Notes under the pieces: model-generated
The model's input: the letters and a program-made list of their open reading frames with translations, nothing else
What the model was told of the DNA's origin: nothing
The model's database searches: none
In this document: positions 9,553 through 18,409 of the stretch, piece by piece
Position numbering within the stretch: the first letter of the stretch is position 1
Layout: the number at the start of each line of letters is the position of its first letter
DNA from: Bacteroidales bacterium
GTDB lineage: Bacteria > Bacteroidota > Bacteroidia > Bacteroidales > UBA932
Direction: 5' to 3'
NCBI GenBank assembly: GCA_017501525.1
Contig: JAFVWT010000010.1
Span: 105,118-169,117 of the forward strand
DNA: 64,000 nucleotides
Translations under genes and position numbers: made by a program

Positions 9553-11181
9553 CTATTTACTTTGTGGCTGAATTTCGTTTACTACCAGTATATCATTCTC
9601 ACTCAATATGGTGTTACCGCGAGGGATAATTGTCTCATCTCCACGTTTTATGAGAACTATCAATTCATTGCTGTTCGGGGAGTATTGGAAAACTTTTTTG
9701 CCAACCCATCCGCTCTGTGGTGTGATGATCCTTTCACTCAAATGAATGACAGAATCATTGTTGTAATTTTTTGCGGTCATAATGACTTTGTCCCCTTCCA
9801 GAATTTTTGTCTTCCCACTTGGAACTTTAATCTCTGAGTCTCTGACTATTACGGCAATGAGCATATCATGTGGAATGGGAAGATCTTTTACTGTTTTGTC
9901 CCTCCATGGGTCTTTCGCAGTAATATCGACCTGGACGAACTCTATATCATTGTCCTGGGAATAGTCAGTAAATGTCTTCATAATGTCCTCATCCTTGTCT
10001 ATCATCTTGAGTTTGCGAGAGACGCCGGGAATGAGAGAGCCTTGTACCAATATTGAAATGATCACCACTGTGAATACAATATTGAATAATGTGTGTTCAC
10101 CAACACCGCTGATTGTTGCTGCAGCAGGTGTTGCCATAATTGCGAATACGATAGATGCCGCACCTCTAAGTCCAACGAAGGATACGAGGCCCTGTTGGTT
10201 GAGTTTGCTTTTAAAAGGTGTCAATATTGAGAATATCGAAATAGGTCGGGCAACTAATGCCATAAATATTGCAATAAGTGCGGCCGGGAGCAGTACTTCA
10301 GGAAGTTCTGATGGATTTACCAGAAGACCCAAAAGGAAGAAGATGACCACTTGCATCAATCCATTGATACCGTCAAAGAATGGTACCAATGTCTTTTTGT
10401 CCTTTATGTCTGCATTTCCGAGGATAATCCCTACAATATAGGCACTCAAGTATCCGTTACCTCCTATAATTGAGGGAAGAGCATATGAAAGGATAGCTAC
10501 TGCAAATACGAAGAGTTCGTCAAAGCTTGAACGGGTTTCCCCGAATCTTTTCATTATTTTGCTGGACACAATGGCGATAGCCACCCCTATCAGCGATCCA
10601 TATACAATTTGGGAGAATATCATATATCCGATTCCCCCCGAATCTGAATCTCCGGTTATCATTGATATCATAATAGCAGTCAGCATATATGAGCAGGGGT
10701 CATTGCTACCGCTTTCTATTTCAAGCAATGATGCAGTGTTGTATTTGAGGCCAAGTTTTCGTGAACGCAATATGGAGAAAACTGAGGCGGCATCAGTAGA
10801 ACTCAGAACGGAACCAATAAGGAAGCCAAATAAAGGCTCCATATCCAGAACCCATATACAGAACAGACCTGTCAGTAGAGCAGTCAGGAAAACACCTATT
10901 GAGGCGAGGAGTCCAGCTTTTACCACCACAGGACGTGCTTCTTTCCATCTGGTACCAAATCCTCCGTAGAACATTATGAAGATAAGAGCTACTGTGCAGA
11001 TGTCTTCTGTGATATTGAAGTTATTGAATTCTATACTGATAATACCATCTGAACCGAATACCATTCCTAATAGCATAAATCCCAGAAGCATTGGTATTCC
11101 TATCTTGTTTGATATTCTATTCAGAATAACGCATAAGACAATTACTATGGCGGAAAGTATTAGTAATGATATTAGGTTCAT
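9553..11181 (-). CDS. potassium/proton antiporter, NhaP2/CvrA-like, with C-terminal RCK_C domains
   Basis: A 542-residue CPA1-type cation/proton antiporter. About 12 membrane segments fill residues 1-390; the ion-site signature SSTDAASVFSILRSRKLGLK and the later LLEIESGSNDP are clear. The cytoplasmic tail has a TrkA-C/RCK_C module (DPWRDKTVKDLPIPHDML then VPSGKTKILEGDKV) and a second similar stretch to the end, as in E. coli NhaP2. It probably exports K+ in exchange for protons, in cytoplasmic pH or volume control. It opens the operon that continues into DUF362 and menA. The upstream boundary is set by a terminator at 11211-11234. Confidence 0.9.
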   Translation of the reverse strand: MNLISLLILSAIVIVLCVILNRISNKIGIPMLLGFMLLGMVFGSDGIISIEFNNFNITEDICTVALIFIMFYGGFGTRWKEARPVVVKAGLLASIGVFLTALLTGLFCIWVLDMEPLFGFLIGSVLSSTDAASVFSILRSRKLGLKYNTASLLEIESGSNDPCSYMLTAIMISMITGDSDSGGIGYMIFSQIVYGSLIGVAIAIVSSKIMKRFGETRSSFDELFVFAVAILSYALPSIIGGNGYLSAYIVGIILGNADIKDKKTLVPFFDGINGLMQVVIFFLLGLLVNPSELPEVLLPAALIAIFMALVARPISIFSILTPFKSKLNQQGLVSFVGLRGAASIVFAIMATPAAATISGVGEHTLFNIVFTVVIISILVQGSLIPGVSRKLKMIDKDEDIMKTFTDYSQDNDIEFVQVDITAKDPWRDKTVKDLPIPHDMLIAVIVRDSEIKVPSGKTKILEGDKVIMTAKNYNNDSVIHLSERIITPQSGWVGKKVFQYSPNSNELIVLIKRGDETIIPRGNTILSENDILVVNEIQPQSK

Positions 11182-11210
11182 GGTTCCAAAAAAAGTAGTA
11201 TTTTAATAAG

Positions 11211-11234
11211 AAAGGGTGGCATGAACCACCCTTT
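11211..11234 (-). terminator. hairpin terminator after the nucleotidyltransferase gene
   Basis: The inverted repeat AAAGGGTGG/CCACCCTTT with a 6-nt loop lies 12 bp past the stop codon of the nucleotidyltransferase gene and 30 bp before the antiporter gene, so it separates two leftward transcription units. There is no long T-run, only CTTATTAAAATAC. Confidence 0.65.
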
Positions 11235-11245
11235 ATGATAATTTT

Positions 11246-12160
11246 TTACCAAAGTTTAGATGGATATGTCCCGTTCGCAATGAGTTGAGATATTTTATCC
11301 ATTACTTCAGGCTTGTCCTCCTTGTATGTGACACCAAACCATTTAGCTTGGCTTGTAAGCACTTTAAGAGTGACTCTTTTCTCTTCTATGAGTGTATTGA
11401 CGCATAGAGGGATAAAGAATTCAGATTTTATGTTGGAAAGGTTAGATGGGTCTGATAGGAATTTCTTGAAGAGTTCTTCTGTCTTCTCGAAGAAATCGGG
11501 GGTAAATCCAAATAGATTCATTGATACAGTGGTGTTTTCATCAATGGGATGTTCCCCGCTCTGCTCTTTATATCTGACAATTCCATCTTTACCACGTTCA
11601 ATAGCTGTACGCTCAACTATTGCAACAAGATTTCCTGCCTGATCCACCGAACATTCTCCGCGTGAGACAGTACCATAATCAGATAAAGTATTGCGGAGAT
11701 TGTAGCCGACCATCGAATAGTTTCCTGTTGTCCCGTCAGCTTTGCGAAGATACTCTGCCAATACCATATATGCATCCCTGCCATAGAAGTCGTCAGCGTT
11801 GATGACTGCAAACGGTCCGTTTACTGCAGGTGCTGCCATAAGTACGGCGTGACAAGTGCCCCAGGGTTTGATTCTGCCGTCAGGAACGGTAAATCCTTCA
11901 GGCAGATAATCAAGTTCCTGGAAGACAAATTCCACATCTATTTTCCCTCCAAAGTGCTCTTTTGAGAATACTTCTTTGAATTCTTGCTCAAAAGAGTGTC
12001 TTATAACAAAGACTACTTTTCCAAATCCTGCTTGAACGGCATCGTAAATGGAATAGTCTATTATGGCTTCGTTATTAGGACCCACACCGTCCATCTGTTT
12101 TAGTGAACCATAGCGGGAGCCCATCCCTGCTGCCAATACAACCAATGTAGGCTTTGTCAT
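11246..12160 (-). CDS. NTP-transferase family sugar nucleotidyltransferase
   Basis: A 304-residue nucleotidyltransferase. The N-terminus has the activated-nucleotide loop LAAGMGSRYGSLKQMDGVGP (residues 9-28), followed by NADDFYGRDAY, the metal-binding Asp of the sugar-nucleotide transferase fold. It resembles UTP-glucose-1-phosphate-type enzymes but is longer in the C-terminal half, and the sugar cannot be assigned. It lies 25 bp downstream of the DUF1015 gene at the end of the serine operon, so it may be read from the serC promoter. Confidence 0.75.
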   Translation of the reverse strand: MTKPTLVVLAAGMGSRYGSLKQMDGVGPNNEAIIDYSIYDAVQAGFGKVVFVIRHSFEQEFKEVFSKEHFGGKIDVEFVFQELDYLPEGFTVPDGRIKPWGTCHAVLMAAPAVNGPFAVINADDFYGRDAYMVLAEYLRKADGTTGNYSMVGYNLRNTLSDYGTVSRGECSVDQAGNLVAIVERTAIERGKDGIVRYKEQSGEHPIDENTTVSMNLFGFTPDFFEKTEELFKKFLSDPSNLSNIKSEFFIPLCVNTLIEEKRVTLKVLTSQAKWFGVTYKEDKPEVMDKISQLIANGTYPSKLW

Positions 12161-12185
12161 ATCTTCTGTACTTTGGTAAATTTAA

Positions 12186-13427
12186 TTAAACAAGTTTGTG
12201 GATTGCAAGACCGCTTCTGAGCTTAGGCTCGAACCAAGTGGTCTTAGGAGGCATAATGTTGCCTGTATCAGCGATGTTGATAAGTTGTCTCATTGAAACA
12301 GGATACAATGCGAATGCTGCAACCATTTCACCTGAATCAACTCTTCTGCTAAGTTCGCCAAGTCCGCGGATACCACCTACGAAGTCAATTCTCTTAGATG
12401 TTCTAAGGTCTTTGATATCGAGTAGTTTGTCGAAGATAAGGTTTGAGCAGATAGTAACGTCAAGAACTCCGATAGGATCGTTGTCGTCATATTTGCCCTC
12501 TTTTGCTGTCAAAGAGTACCATTTGCCATCGATGTACATTGCGAAGTTGTGAAGAGCTGCAGGAGTATAAATCTCAGTACCCATCTCTTTAACTTCGAAA
12601 TCTTCACCTAAAGCAGCGATGAATTGTTCTTTGCTCATACCGTTAAGATCTTTAACTACGCGGTTGTAGTCGATAATCTTAAGGTGGCTTTCAGGGAATA
12701 CAACAGACATGAAGTAGTTATATTCTTCATCACCTTTATGGTTAGGATTTTGACGGCGTTTTTCTTCTCCAACAAGTGCAGCAGCAGCTGTTCTGTGGTG
12801 ACCGTCAGCTACATAGAATGCAGGGATTTGAGAGAATATTTCGGTGATACGTGCGATATCTTCATCTTTGTCGATAATCCAGAAGTGGTGTCCAAAACCG
12901 TCATCGGGAGCAACGAAATCGTATTCGGGAGCGTTTGCTGTATATTTAGCAACGATAGCGTTGATTTCGTCGTTATCGGGATATGCAAAGAATACAGGTT
13001 CAACGTTAGCGTTTTGAATTCTAACGTGAATCATTCTGTCTTCCTCTTTATCTTTACGTGTAAGCTCGTGTTTTTTGATTTTACCTGTCAAGTAGTCATC
13101 TACGTGGGCACAAAGAACGATACCGTATTGGGTACGACCATCCATAGTTTGTGCATAAACATAGTAGCACTCTTTTTGGTCTTTGACAAGCCAACCGTTG
13201 TTCATCCAAGTCTTGAGGTTCTCAACAGCTTTATCGTAAGCGGGTTGAGAGTGCTCGTCGATGATAGGATCGAAGTCAATTTCGGGTTTGGTTATATGAA
13301 GCAATGATTTTTCACCTGCTTCAGCTTTTGCTTCTTGAGAGTTAAGTACGTCGTAAGGGCGTGCAGCTACCTCTTCAACAATAGCTTTGGGTGGACGAAT
13401 CGCTGCGAAAGGTTTTACTTTTACCAT
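12186..13427 (-). CDS. DUF1015 family protein
   Basis: A 413-residue cytoplasmic protein of the DUF1015 family, recognised by its opening (KPFAAIRPPKAIVEEVAARP), the central FYVADGHHRTAAA motif and its length. The biochemical function is not established. The HHR motif resembles a ParB/Srx-type phosphotransferase centre (GxxR/HHR), which would fit a serine-linked kinase-like role, but that is inference. In Bacteroidota the gene commonly follows serC and serA, as it does here, separated from serA by a hairpin at 13443-13463. Confidence 0.85.
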   Translation of the reverse strand: MVKVKPFAAIRPPKAIVEEVAARPYDVLNSQEAKAEAGEKSLLHITKPEIDFDPIIDEHSQPAYDKAVENLKTWMNNGWLVKDQKECYYVYAQTMDGRTQYGIVLCAHVDDYLTGKIKKHELTRKDKEEDRMIHVRIQNANVEPVFFAYPDNDEINAIVAKYTANAPEYDFVAPDDGFGHHFWIIDKDEDIARITEIFSQIPAFYVADGHHRTAAAALVGEEKRRQNPNHKGDEEYNYFMSVVFPESHLKIIDYNRVVKDLNGMSKEQFIAALGEDFEVKEMGTEIYTPAALHNFAMYIDGKWYSLTAKEGKYDDNDPIGVLDVTICSNLIFDKLLDIKDLRTSKRIDFVGGIRGLGELSRRVDSGEMVAAFALYPVSMRQLINIADTGNIMPPKTTWFEPKLRSGLAIHKLV

Positions 13428-13442
13428 AATTTAATACATTAT

Positions 13443-13463
13443 GGGGAGTTTTGTGAACTCCCC
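13443..13463 (-). promoter_or_regulatory. hairpin between serA and the DUF1015 gene
   Basis: A perfect 8-bp stem GGGGAGTT/AACTCCCC with a 5-nt loop fills the 50-bp gap. In the leftward direction no T-run follows, so it may be a partial terminator or an mRNA-stabilising hairpin that lowers DUF1015 expression relative to serA. Confidence 0.6.
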
Positions 13464-13477
13464 GTTTTAATCTGTTA

Positions 13478-14398
13478 TTATTTGTTAAGTTGGAATTTTC
13501 TGTTACCTGTAGCGAAGAAGTCGCAAATTTGGTTGGCTGCTGCAACACCTGCGTTTACGTTAGCTTCTGCAGTTTCAGCACCCATTTTCTTAGGAGTAGC
13601 AAATACTCTCTTTCCAAATTTCTCATTCAACTCAGCTTGGTTAGAAGCTGCGATGTCTGTGATATATTTGAGGTCTTCTCTTTCGGTAAGAACTTGAACC
13701 AATTCCTCTTCGTGAATAACCTCTTTACGAGCGGTGTTTACAAGGCATGCACCTTTAGGCATTCTTGAAAGAAGGTGGTAACCGATTGATTTCTTAGTTT
13801 GTTCGGTAGCAGGGATATGAAGTGAAAGGAAGTTTGATTTTTCATAAAGTTCTTCCAATGTTGCTGCAACTTCAACTCCGTCAGCTTTGATAGCTTCTGC
13901 AGGAACGAAGGGGTCGAATGCGATGATGTTCATTCCAAATCCTTTAGCGTGTTCAGCTACAAGGCGACCTACGTTACCGTATGCTTGGATACCGAGGGTT
14001 TTGCCTTTAAGTTCTGAACCTGTACCTGCTGTAAACTGGTTACGGGAGATGTAGATCATAAAACCGATAGCCAATTCAGCAACAGCATTTGAGTTCTGAC
14101 CTGGGGTGTTCATTGCAACGATACCTCTTTCTGTACAAGCAGCCAGGTCAAGGTTGTCAAAACCTGCACCTGCGCGAACTACGATTTGAAGCTTGGGAGC
14201 TGCTGCGATAACTTCGCGGGTAACTTTGTCTGAACGAACGATAAGAGCGTCAGCGTCAGCTACTGCATCGTAAAGTTGTTTAACATCGGTATATTTTTCC
14301 AAAGTAGTCAATTTGTGACCACCTTTTTCTGCTATTTCTCTGATTTGGTCAACTGCTACCTTTGAGAAAGGTTTTTCGGTTGCTACTAAAATATTCAT
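13478..14398 (-). CDS. serA: D-3-phosphoglycerate dehydrogenase, type IIIK (lysine active site)
   Basis: A 306-residue short PGDH without an ACT domain, catalysing the first step of serine synthesis (3-phosphoglycerate to 3-phosphohydroxypyruvate, NAD+). The NAD-binding turn is AYGNVGRLVAEHAKGFGM and the substrate arginine lies in VNTARKEVIHEEEL. The position of the catalytic His of most D-2-hydroxyacid dehydrogenases (TPHxG) is occupied by Lys: ATPKKMGAETAEAN. That replacement is known for the type IIIK PGDH class, so this is a family trait and not a defect. It lies 24 bp downstream of serC. Confidence 0.93.
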   Translation of the reverse strand: MNILVATEKPFSKVAVDQIREIAEKGGHKLTTLEKYTDVKQLYDAVADADALIVRSDKVTREVIAAAPKLQIVVRAGAGFDNLDLAACTERGIVAMNTPGQNSNAVAELAIGFMIYISRNQFTAGTGSELKGKTLGIQAYGNVGRLVAEHAKGFGMNIIAFDPFVPAEAIKADGVEVAATLEELYEKSNFLSLHIPATEQTKKSIGYHLLSRMPKGACLVNTARKEVIHEEELVQVLTEREDLKYITDIAASNQAELNEKFGKRVFATPKKMGAETAEANVNAGVAAANQICDFFATGNRKFQLNK

Positions 14399-14422
14399 TA
14401 TTTGTGATTTCTAAAGGGTTTA

Positions 14423-15496
14423 TTATTTGTGAAGTTGTTCAAATTCTTGCATGCAAGCTACCAAAGCTTCAACAGCTTCTTTAGGACAAGCATTGTAAGT
14501 AGAAGCGCGGAAACCACCTACTGAACGGTGACCTTTGATACCTACCATACCTCTTTCTTTTGCAAATGCGAAGAATTCGTCTTGTAGGTGTTCATAACCT
14601 TCAGCCATTACGAAGCAGATGTTCATGAGTGAACGGTCTTCTTTAGCTGCGGTACCTCTGAATAGAGGGTTGCGGTCGATTTCGTTGTAAAGCAAAGCAG
14701 CTTTTTCTTTGTTCATTTCGTAAACTTTTTCAAGACCACCCTGAGCTTTCACCCATTTAAGAGTTTCGTTCATTACGAAGATAGAGAATACAGGAGGGGT
14801 GTTGAACATAGATTCGCCATCAATGTGGGTTCTGTAGTCAAGCATTGTAGGAAGGTAACGAGATACTTTACCAAGAATGTCGTTTTTAACGATTACGAAT
14901 ACTGTACCTGCAGGACCAACGTTTTTCTGAGCACCACCATAGATAAGAGCATATTTAGAAACGTCTACAGGGCGGCTCATGATGTCAGATGACATATCTG
15001 CTACCAAGTTAACGGGGCAATCCATATCTTCGTGGATCTCTGTACCGTAGATAGTGTTGTTGGTAGTGATGTGGAAATAGTCGAGGTCGGTAGGGATTTC
15101 ATATCCTTTAGGGATGTAGTTGTAAGTAGTATCTGCAGAAGATGCGATAGCTACTGCATTACCGATACCTTTTGCTTCTTTAAGAGCTTTTTTAGCCCAA
15201 ACACCTGTTTCAAGGTAACCAGCTTTGTTTTCAAGAAGGTTCATTGCAACATACAAGAACTGAAGTGAAGCACCACCACCGAGGAACAAAACGCTGTATC
15301 CATCAGGAATGTTGAGGATCTCTTTCCACAAGCTGCGGCATTCATCCATTACAGCTTCCCATTCTTTACTACGGTGAGAAACTTCTATTACTGAGATTCC
15401 AGTTCCTTTAAAGTCTTTAAGAGCTTCGATAGCTGCGTTGACTGCTTCGCGAGGAAGAACGCAAGGACCTGCATTGAAATTGTAAGCTTTTTTCAT
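14423..15496 (-). CDS. serC: phosphoserine aminotransferase
   Basis: A 357-residue class V PLP aminotransferase converting phosphohydroxypyruvate to O-phosphoserine with glutamate; it may also serve pyridoxine synthesis. It starts [19 protein letters not shown]; the PLP lysine is in [14 protein letters not shown], and the phosphate-contact motif [11 protein letters not shown] is near the C-terminus. The ATG at 15496 fits the conserved start; a TTG nine bases upstream is also in frame. It is the first gene of the serC-serA-DUF1015 operon, with a good -7 element at 15539-15546. Confidence 0.96.
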   Translation of the reverse strand: MKKAYNFNAGPCVLPREAVNAAIEALKDFKGTGISVIEVSHRSKEWEAVMDECRSLWKEILNIPDGYSVLFLGGGASLQFLYVAMNLLENKAGYLETGVWAKKALKEAKGIGNAVAIASSADTTYNYIPKGYEIPTDLDYFHITTNNTIYGTEIHEDMDCPVNLVADMSSDIMSRPVDVSKYALIYGGAQKNVGPAGTVFVIVKNDILGKVSRYLPTMLDYRTHIDGESMFNTPPVFSIFVMNETLKWVKAQGGLEKVYEMNKEKAALLYNEIDRNPLFRGTAAKEDRSLMNICFVMAEGYEHLQDEFFAFAKERGMVGIKGHRSVGGFRASTYNACPKEAVEALVACMQEFEQLHK

Positions 15497-15538
15497 ATTG
15501 ATCAAATATTTTATGTGTTAATAATTGTAAATAAAGTT

Positions 15539-15546
15539 CAAAGGTA
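15539..15546 (-). promoter_or_regulatory. putative promoter -7 element of the serC operon
   Basis: On the minus strand this reads TACCTTTG, a perfect TAnnTTTG Bacteroidota -7 box, 43 bp before the serC start. No clear TTTG -33 partner is seen at the usual spacing. Confidence 0.6.
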
Positions 15547-15594
15547 TAAAAATTTACTGATTTGGCGAAAGTTAGTTCTATTATTTCGAAAAAA

Positions 15595-16071
15595 TCAGTG
15601 TGAATTGCTGATAATCTTAAGATGTTTTGAGTCAGTGGTTTTTTCACAGTATGAACAAAGTAGCTTTATTTCATTTTCCTTGACGATGGTGCGGAATTTT
15701 GTCTCAATCTCCTGGTGGTTGGTTACGCACATCGGATTGATACATTTTACGATTCCTGTTATCGTTTCAGGAATGGTGAGAACTTTTTTCTCAATGACTT
15801 CAAAATTCTTAATGATGTTTACGGAGGCCATAGGGGCTACAAGGGCGATTTTGTTCAATTCGTCATCTTTGAAAAATCTTTCAGCAAGCTTGATGATCCC
15901 TTTCTTTCCCATTGACTTGCTGTCAAGGTTTACTCCAAATGTTACAGGGTTGGTGGAATCCTGAATGCCCAGGATATCAATGACTCTGAATATTTGTTCG
16001 CTGGGAATGTGATCCAGTACGGTGCCGTTTTTAATGGCATTTACTCTTAAATATTTTTCGTTATTTTCCAT
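15595..16071 (-). CDS. pyrI: aspartate carbamoyltransferase regulatory subunit
   Basis: A 158-residue PyrI. The N-terminal nucleotide-effector domain (LRVNAIKNGTVLDHIPSEQI) is followed by the C-terminal zinc domain with four cysteines, CINPMC and CSYC. It binds CTP/ATP and holds catalytic trimers together in the ATCase holoenzyme. It starts 11 bp after the last codon of the pyrB reading frame. A short stem (ATCAG/CTGAT) followed by T6 overlaps its stop codon and may terminate the operon. Its intact state contrasts with the interrupted pyrB upstream. Confidence 0.95.
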   Translation of the reverse strand: MENNEKYLRVNAIKNGTVLDHIPSEQIFRVIDILGIQDSTNPVTFGVNLDSKSMGKKGIIKLAERFFKDDELNKIALVAPMASVNIIKNFEVIEKKVLTIPETITGIVKCINPMCVTNHQEIETKFRTIVKENEIKLLCSYCEKTTDSKHLKIISNSH

Positions 16072-16082
16072 ATTGAACTGCT

Positions 16083-16988
16083 CTATCTTTTACCTAATAA
16101 ATATGAAATGATAGCCATTCTGACATACATTCCGTTTTCGGCCTGTTTAAAGTATGATGCGTACGGAGTATCATCCACATCAGTAGCTATCTCCTGTAAT
16201 CTGGGGAGTGGGTGCAGTATTCTCATATTGTCCCTTACTGAACTGAGCATTGATTTGTTCAGGCTGTATACATTTTTTACTTTTTCGTATTATACGGGGT
16301 CGGTAAATCTCTCCTGTTGAATACGGGTCATGTAGAGAATATCGGTGTCGTTGAGGTATTTTTCAAGCTCGGTGGTCTCCCTGAATGGAATATGCTTTTC
16401 ATTGAGGAATTCTTTGTATTCCATTGGCATTTCTAACTCTGAGGGAGCTGTGAATGTAAATGAAGGGGTGAAATGGGATAGGGCCTGAAGCAGGGAGTGG
16501 ACAGTTCTTCCATATTTGAGGTCGCCGACCATATTTATATCAATGTTGTCCAGACGTCCCTGAGTTTCCATTATTGTGTACAGGTCAAGCAATGTCTGGG
16601 TCGGATGTTGGTTAGCTCCATCACCGGCGTTGATGACAGGTACTGATGCAATCTCTGAGGCATATCTGGCGCTCCCTTCTAAGGGGTGTCTCATTACTAT
16701 AAGGTCAACATAGTTGGAGACCATCTTGATGGTATCTTTCAGACTTTCACCTTTTCTTATACTGGTGTTGGCTGCGTCTGAAAAGCCGATTACTCTGGCA
16801 CCTAATCTATTAGATGCAGTTTCAAAACTCAGGCGTGTTCTGGTTGAGGGCTCAAAGAAGATACAAGCTATAACCTTGTCGCTCAAAAATGTTTGCGATT
16901 TGTTTTGTTCAAATTCTTTTGCGACGTTGAGGATATGCAGGATTTCCTCCTTTGTAAAATCTTGGATGGAGATTAGACTTTTGGCCAT
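16083..16988 (-). pseudogene. pyrB: aspartate carbamoyltransferase catalytic subunit, interrupted by an in-frame TAA
   Basis: The frame from ATG at 16988 encodes a normal PyrB up to [11 protein letters not shown], then has TAA at 16292-16290 (codon 233). It continues without frame change as [15 protein letters not shown], then [12 protein letters not shown], to a TAG at 16083, where 301 residues would be the normal length. The first part has the carbamoyl-phosphate motif [13 protein letters not shown] and [12 protein letters not shown]; the HPLPR substrate loop lies only after the stop. Homologues usually have Glu at this point, so a single G-to-T change (GAA to TAA) explains it. A 232-residue product would lack part of the active site. 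Real mutation, suppression or sequencing error cannot be told apart here. Confidence 0.9.
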
Positions 16989-17014
16989 ATTTTATAAGTG
17001 TTATTTGTTTTTCA

Positions 17015-17617
17015 TCAGATTACTGTTGCATATTTTCCCACTGCTTCTATAAATCTCTCTTTTTCAGAAAGACGTATATTGAGTATGATTTTGCATTCGT
17101 TGTCGAATTCCTGTTTGTCCGGAATAATGTTGAATTCCTTGAGTTTCTTCATTACGTCATTCATTGCCAGGTATCCAAAAATCAATGTGATTTGCGAGGA
17201 GGCTGTTTTGGTAATGATTTCTGCATTCTGCAGCACATCGGTCGTAGCGCTTTTGTAAGCCTTTATTAATCCCGGAACCCCCAATTTTATTCCACCGAAG
17301 TATCTTACTACGACAATAAGTATATCGCTCAGTTCATTAGAGAGGAGTTGTCCCAAAATGGGCCTTCCGGCAGTGGAGGAGGGCTCTCCGTCATCGTTCG
17401 CTCTCCAGATATCTCCGAATTGTCCTATTCTATAAGCATAGCAATGATGTCTGGCATCGTAATATTCTTTTTTGAGGGAGTCGATAATGGGTTTTATATC
17501 TTCTTCTGTCTGAACGGGAAAGGCGAAAGAGAGAAATTTGCTCCCTTTGTCTTTGTAAATGCCCTGGGCCGGGGATTTGATTGATAGGTATGTGTCGCTA
17601 TCCGCCTGCTGCTCCAT
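17015..17617 (-). CDS. YigZ/IMPACT family protein
   Basis: A 200-residue protein of the UPF0029/IMPACT family. The conserved core KDKGSKFLSFAFPVQTEED, then HHCYAYRIG, NDDGEPSSTAGRPILGQL and VVVRYFGGIKLGVPGLIKAY is complete, followed by a ferredoxin-like DUF1949 tail. The bacterial members (YigZ) have no settled biochemical role; the eukaryotic relative IMPACT regulates GCN2. I chose the ATG at 17617; the open frame extends to 17698, but those residues do not resemble the family. It lies 26 bp upstream of pyrB in the same direction. Confidence 0.9.
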   Translation of the reverse strand: MEQQADSDTYLSIKSPAQGIYKDKGSKFLSFAFPVQTEEDIKPIIDSLKKEYYDARHHCYAYRIGQFGDIWRANDDGEPSSTAGRPILGQLLSNELSDILIVVVRYFGGIKLGVPGLIKAYKSATTDVLQNAEIITKTASSQITLIFGYLAMNDVMKKLKEFNIIPDKQEFDNECKIILNIRLSEKERFIEAVGKYATVI

Positions 17618-17746
17618 AATAGTAATTTCAGTCGCTAAGATAGTATATTTTCTTATCTTTTTTACACAAAAAGGATGAGAAAATAAAAATGACGTCAAAA
17701 ACTGATATTTTTGAAAAAATTGGTATCATCGTAAGAAAAACTTTTG

Positions 17747-17754
17747 TAACTTTG
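17747..17754 (+). promoter_or_regulatory. putative -7 element for the pRiA4b-like gene and miaA
   Basis: TAACTTTG matches TAnnTTTG exactly and lies 34 bp before the start codon. A TTG 24 bp upstream is further away than the usual 19-20 bp. Confidence 0.5.
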
Positions 17755-17788
17755 ATTTTTCAGAGAGATAAAATTTAATATTACAAAT

Positions 17789-18295
17789 ATGATTTGTGCA
17801 TATAAAGCTACTATAACCAAAAGCAAGGTTTTTATGCGGGAGTACCATTTGGATACATCGATTTCTTTGTATCGTTTACATGAATTTTTATGTAGAGACC
17901 TTGAATATTCTTCAGATCAGATGGTCTACTTTGAAGCAATCGACAAGAAAGGCGAACCTGTGAAAAGATATGGATTGTTTGATTTTGGTGACGGCTCTAT
18001 GGATACTGTTTCATTGCAGTCGACAATAGATAATGAAGAATTGGTTCTGAAGTATGTTTACAATGTACCTATGGGACTTTCCATAATTCTTACTTTTATC
18101 TCAGAACAGGAGTATAATAGGAAGTTGGACTATCCGTGCCTGGTAAATGAGAAAGGAAGGATTCCAGATCAATTCTCGGCTCAATATGAGGATTTTGAGG
18201 AATACTCGGACTATGGACGCTCAAGTTTTACCGAAAATGAAACTGAGCAGGAATACGAAGAGGATGAACTTCCTGAAGGAGAAGAAGGAGAATAG
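17789..18295 (+). CDS. plasmid pRiA4b ORF-3-like protein
   Basis: A 168-residue protein resembling the pRiA4b ORF-3 family (PF07929), recognised by SISLYRLHEFLCRDLEYSSD, the GDGSMD turn and LKYVYN. The family name comes from a plasmid and a transposon passenger, but no mobile element is visible here. The C-terminal 35 residues are strongly acidic (repeated E, D and Y). The function is unknown. It lies upstream of miaA in the same direction with a family A repeat between them. Confidence 0.75.
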   Translation: MICAYKATITKSKVFMREYHLDTSISLYRLHEFLCRDLEYSSDQMVYFEAIDKKGEPVKRYGLFDFGDGSMDTVSLQSTIDNEELVLKYVYNVPMGLSIILTFISEQEYNRKLDYPCLVNEKGRIPDQFSAQYEDFEEYSDYGRSSFTENETEQEYEEDELPEGEEGE

Positions 18296-18304
18296 TTGAT
18301 ATAT

Positions 18305-18393
18305 CTTCTATAGTTGGTGATATCAATGGATAGTTTAGGAATGATTCCATTGGTTTCCTATAATCTTTAAAACGGGGGATTTATAGAGGTTCC
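18305..18393 (+). repeat. family A dispersed repeat
   Basis: It starts CTTCTATAG 9 nt after the upstream stop codon and ends GGATTTATAGAGGTTCC 16 nt before the miaA start. The middle forms a hairpin with arms CAATGG and CCATTG. Confidence 0.75.
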
Positions 18394-18409
18394 CTAAAAT
18401 AATATTGAA

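Noticed and set aside
12624-13307. Long rightward open frame opposite the DUF1015 gene
   Set aside because: It is a shadow frame within a recognised family gene, with no start context or family resemblance.
17789-18295. Transposon passenger or plasmid gene, from the family name pRiA4b ORF-3
   Set aside because: No transposase, ends or plasmid genes are nearby; the gene is an ordinary chromosomal neighbour of miaA.
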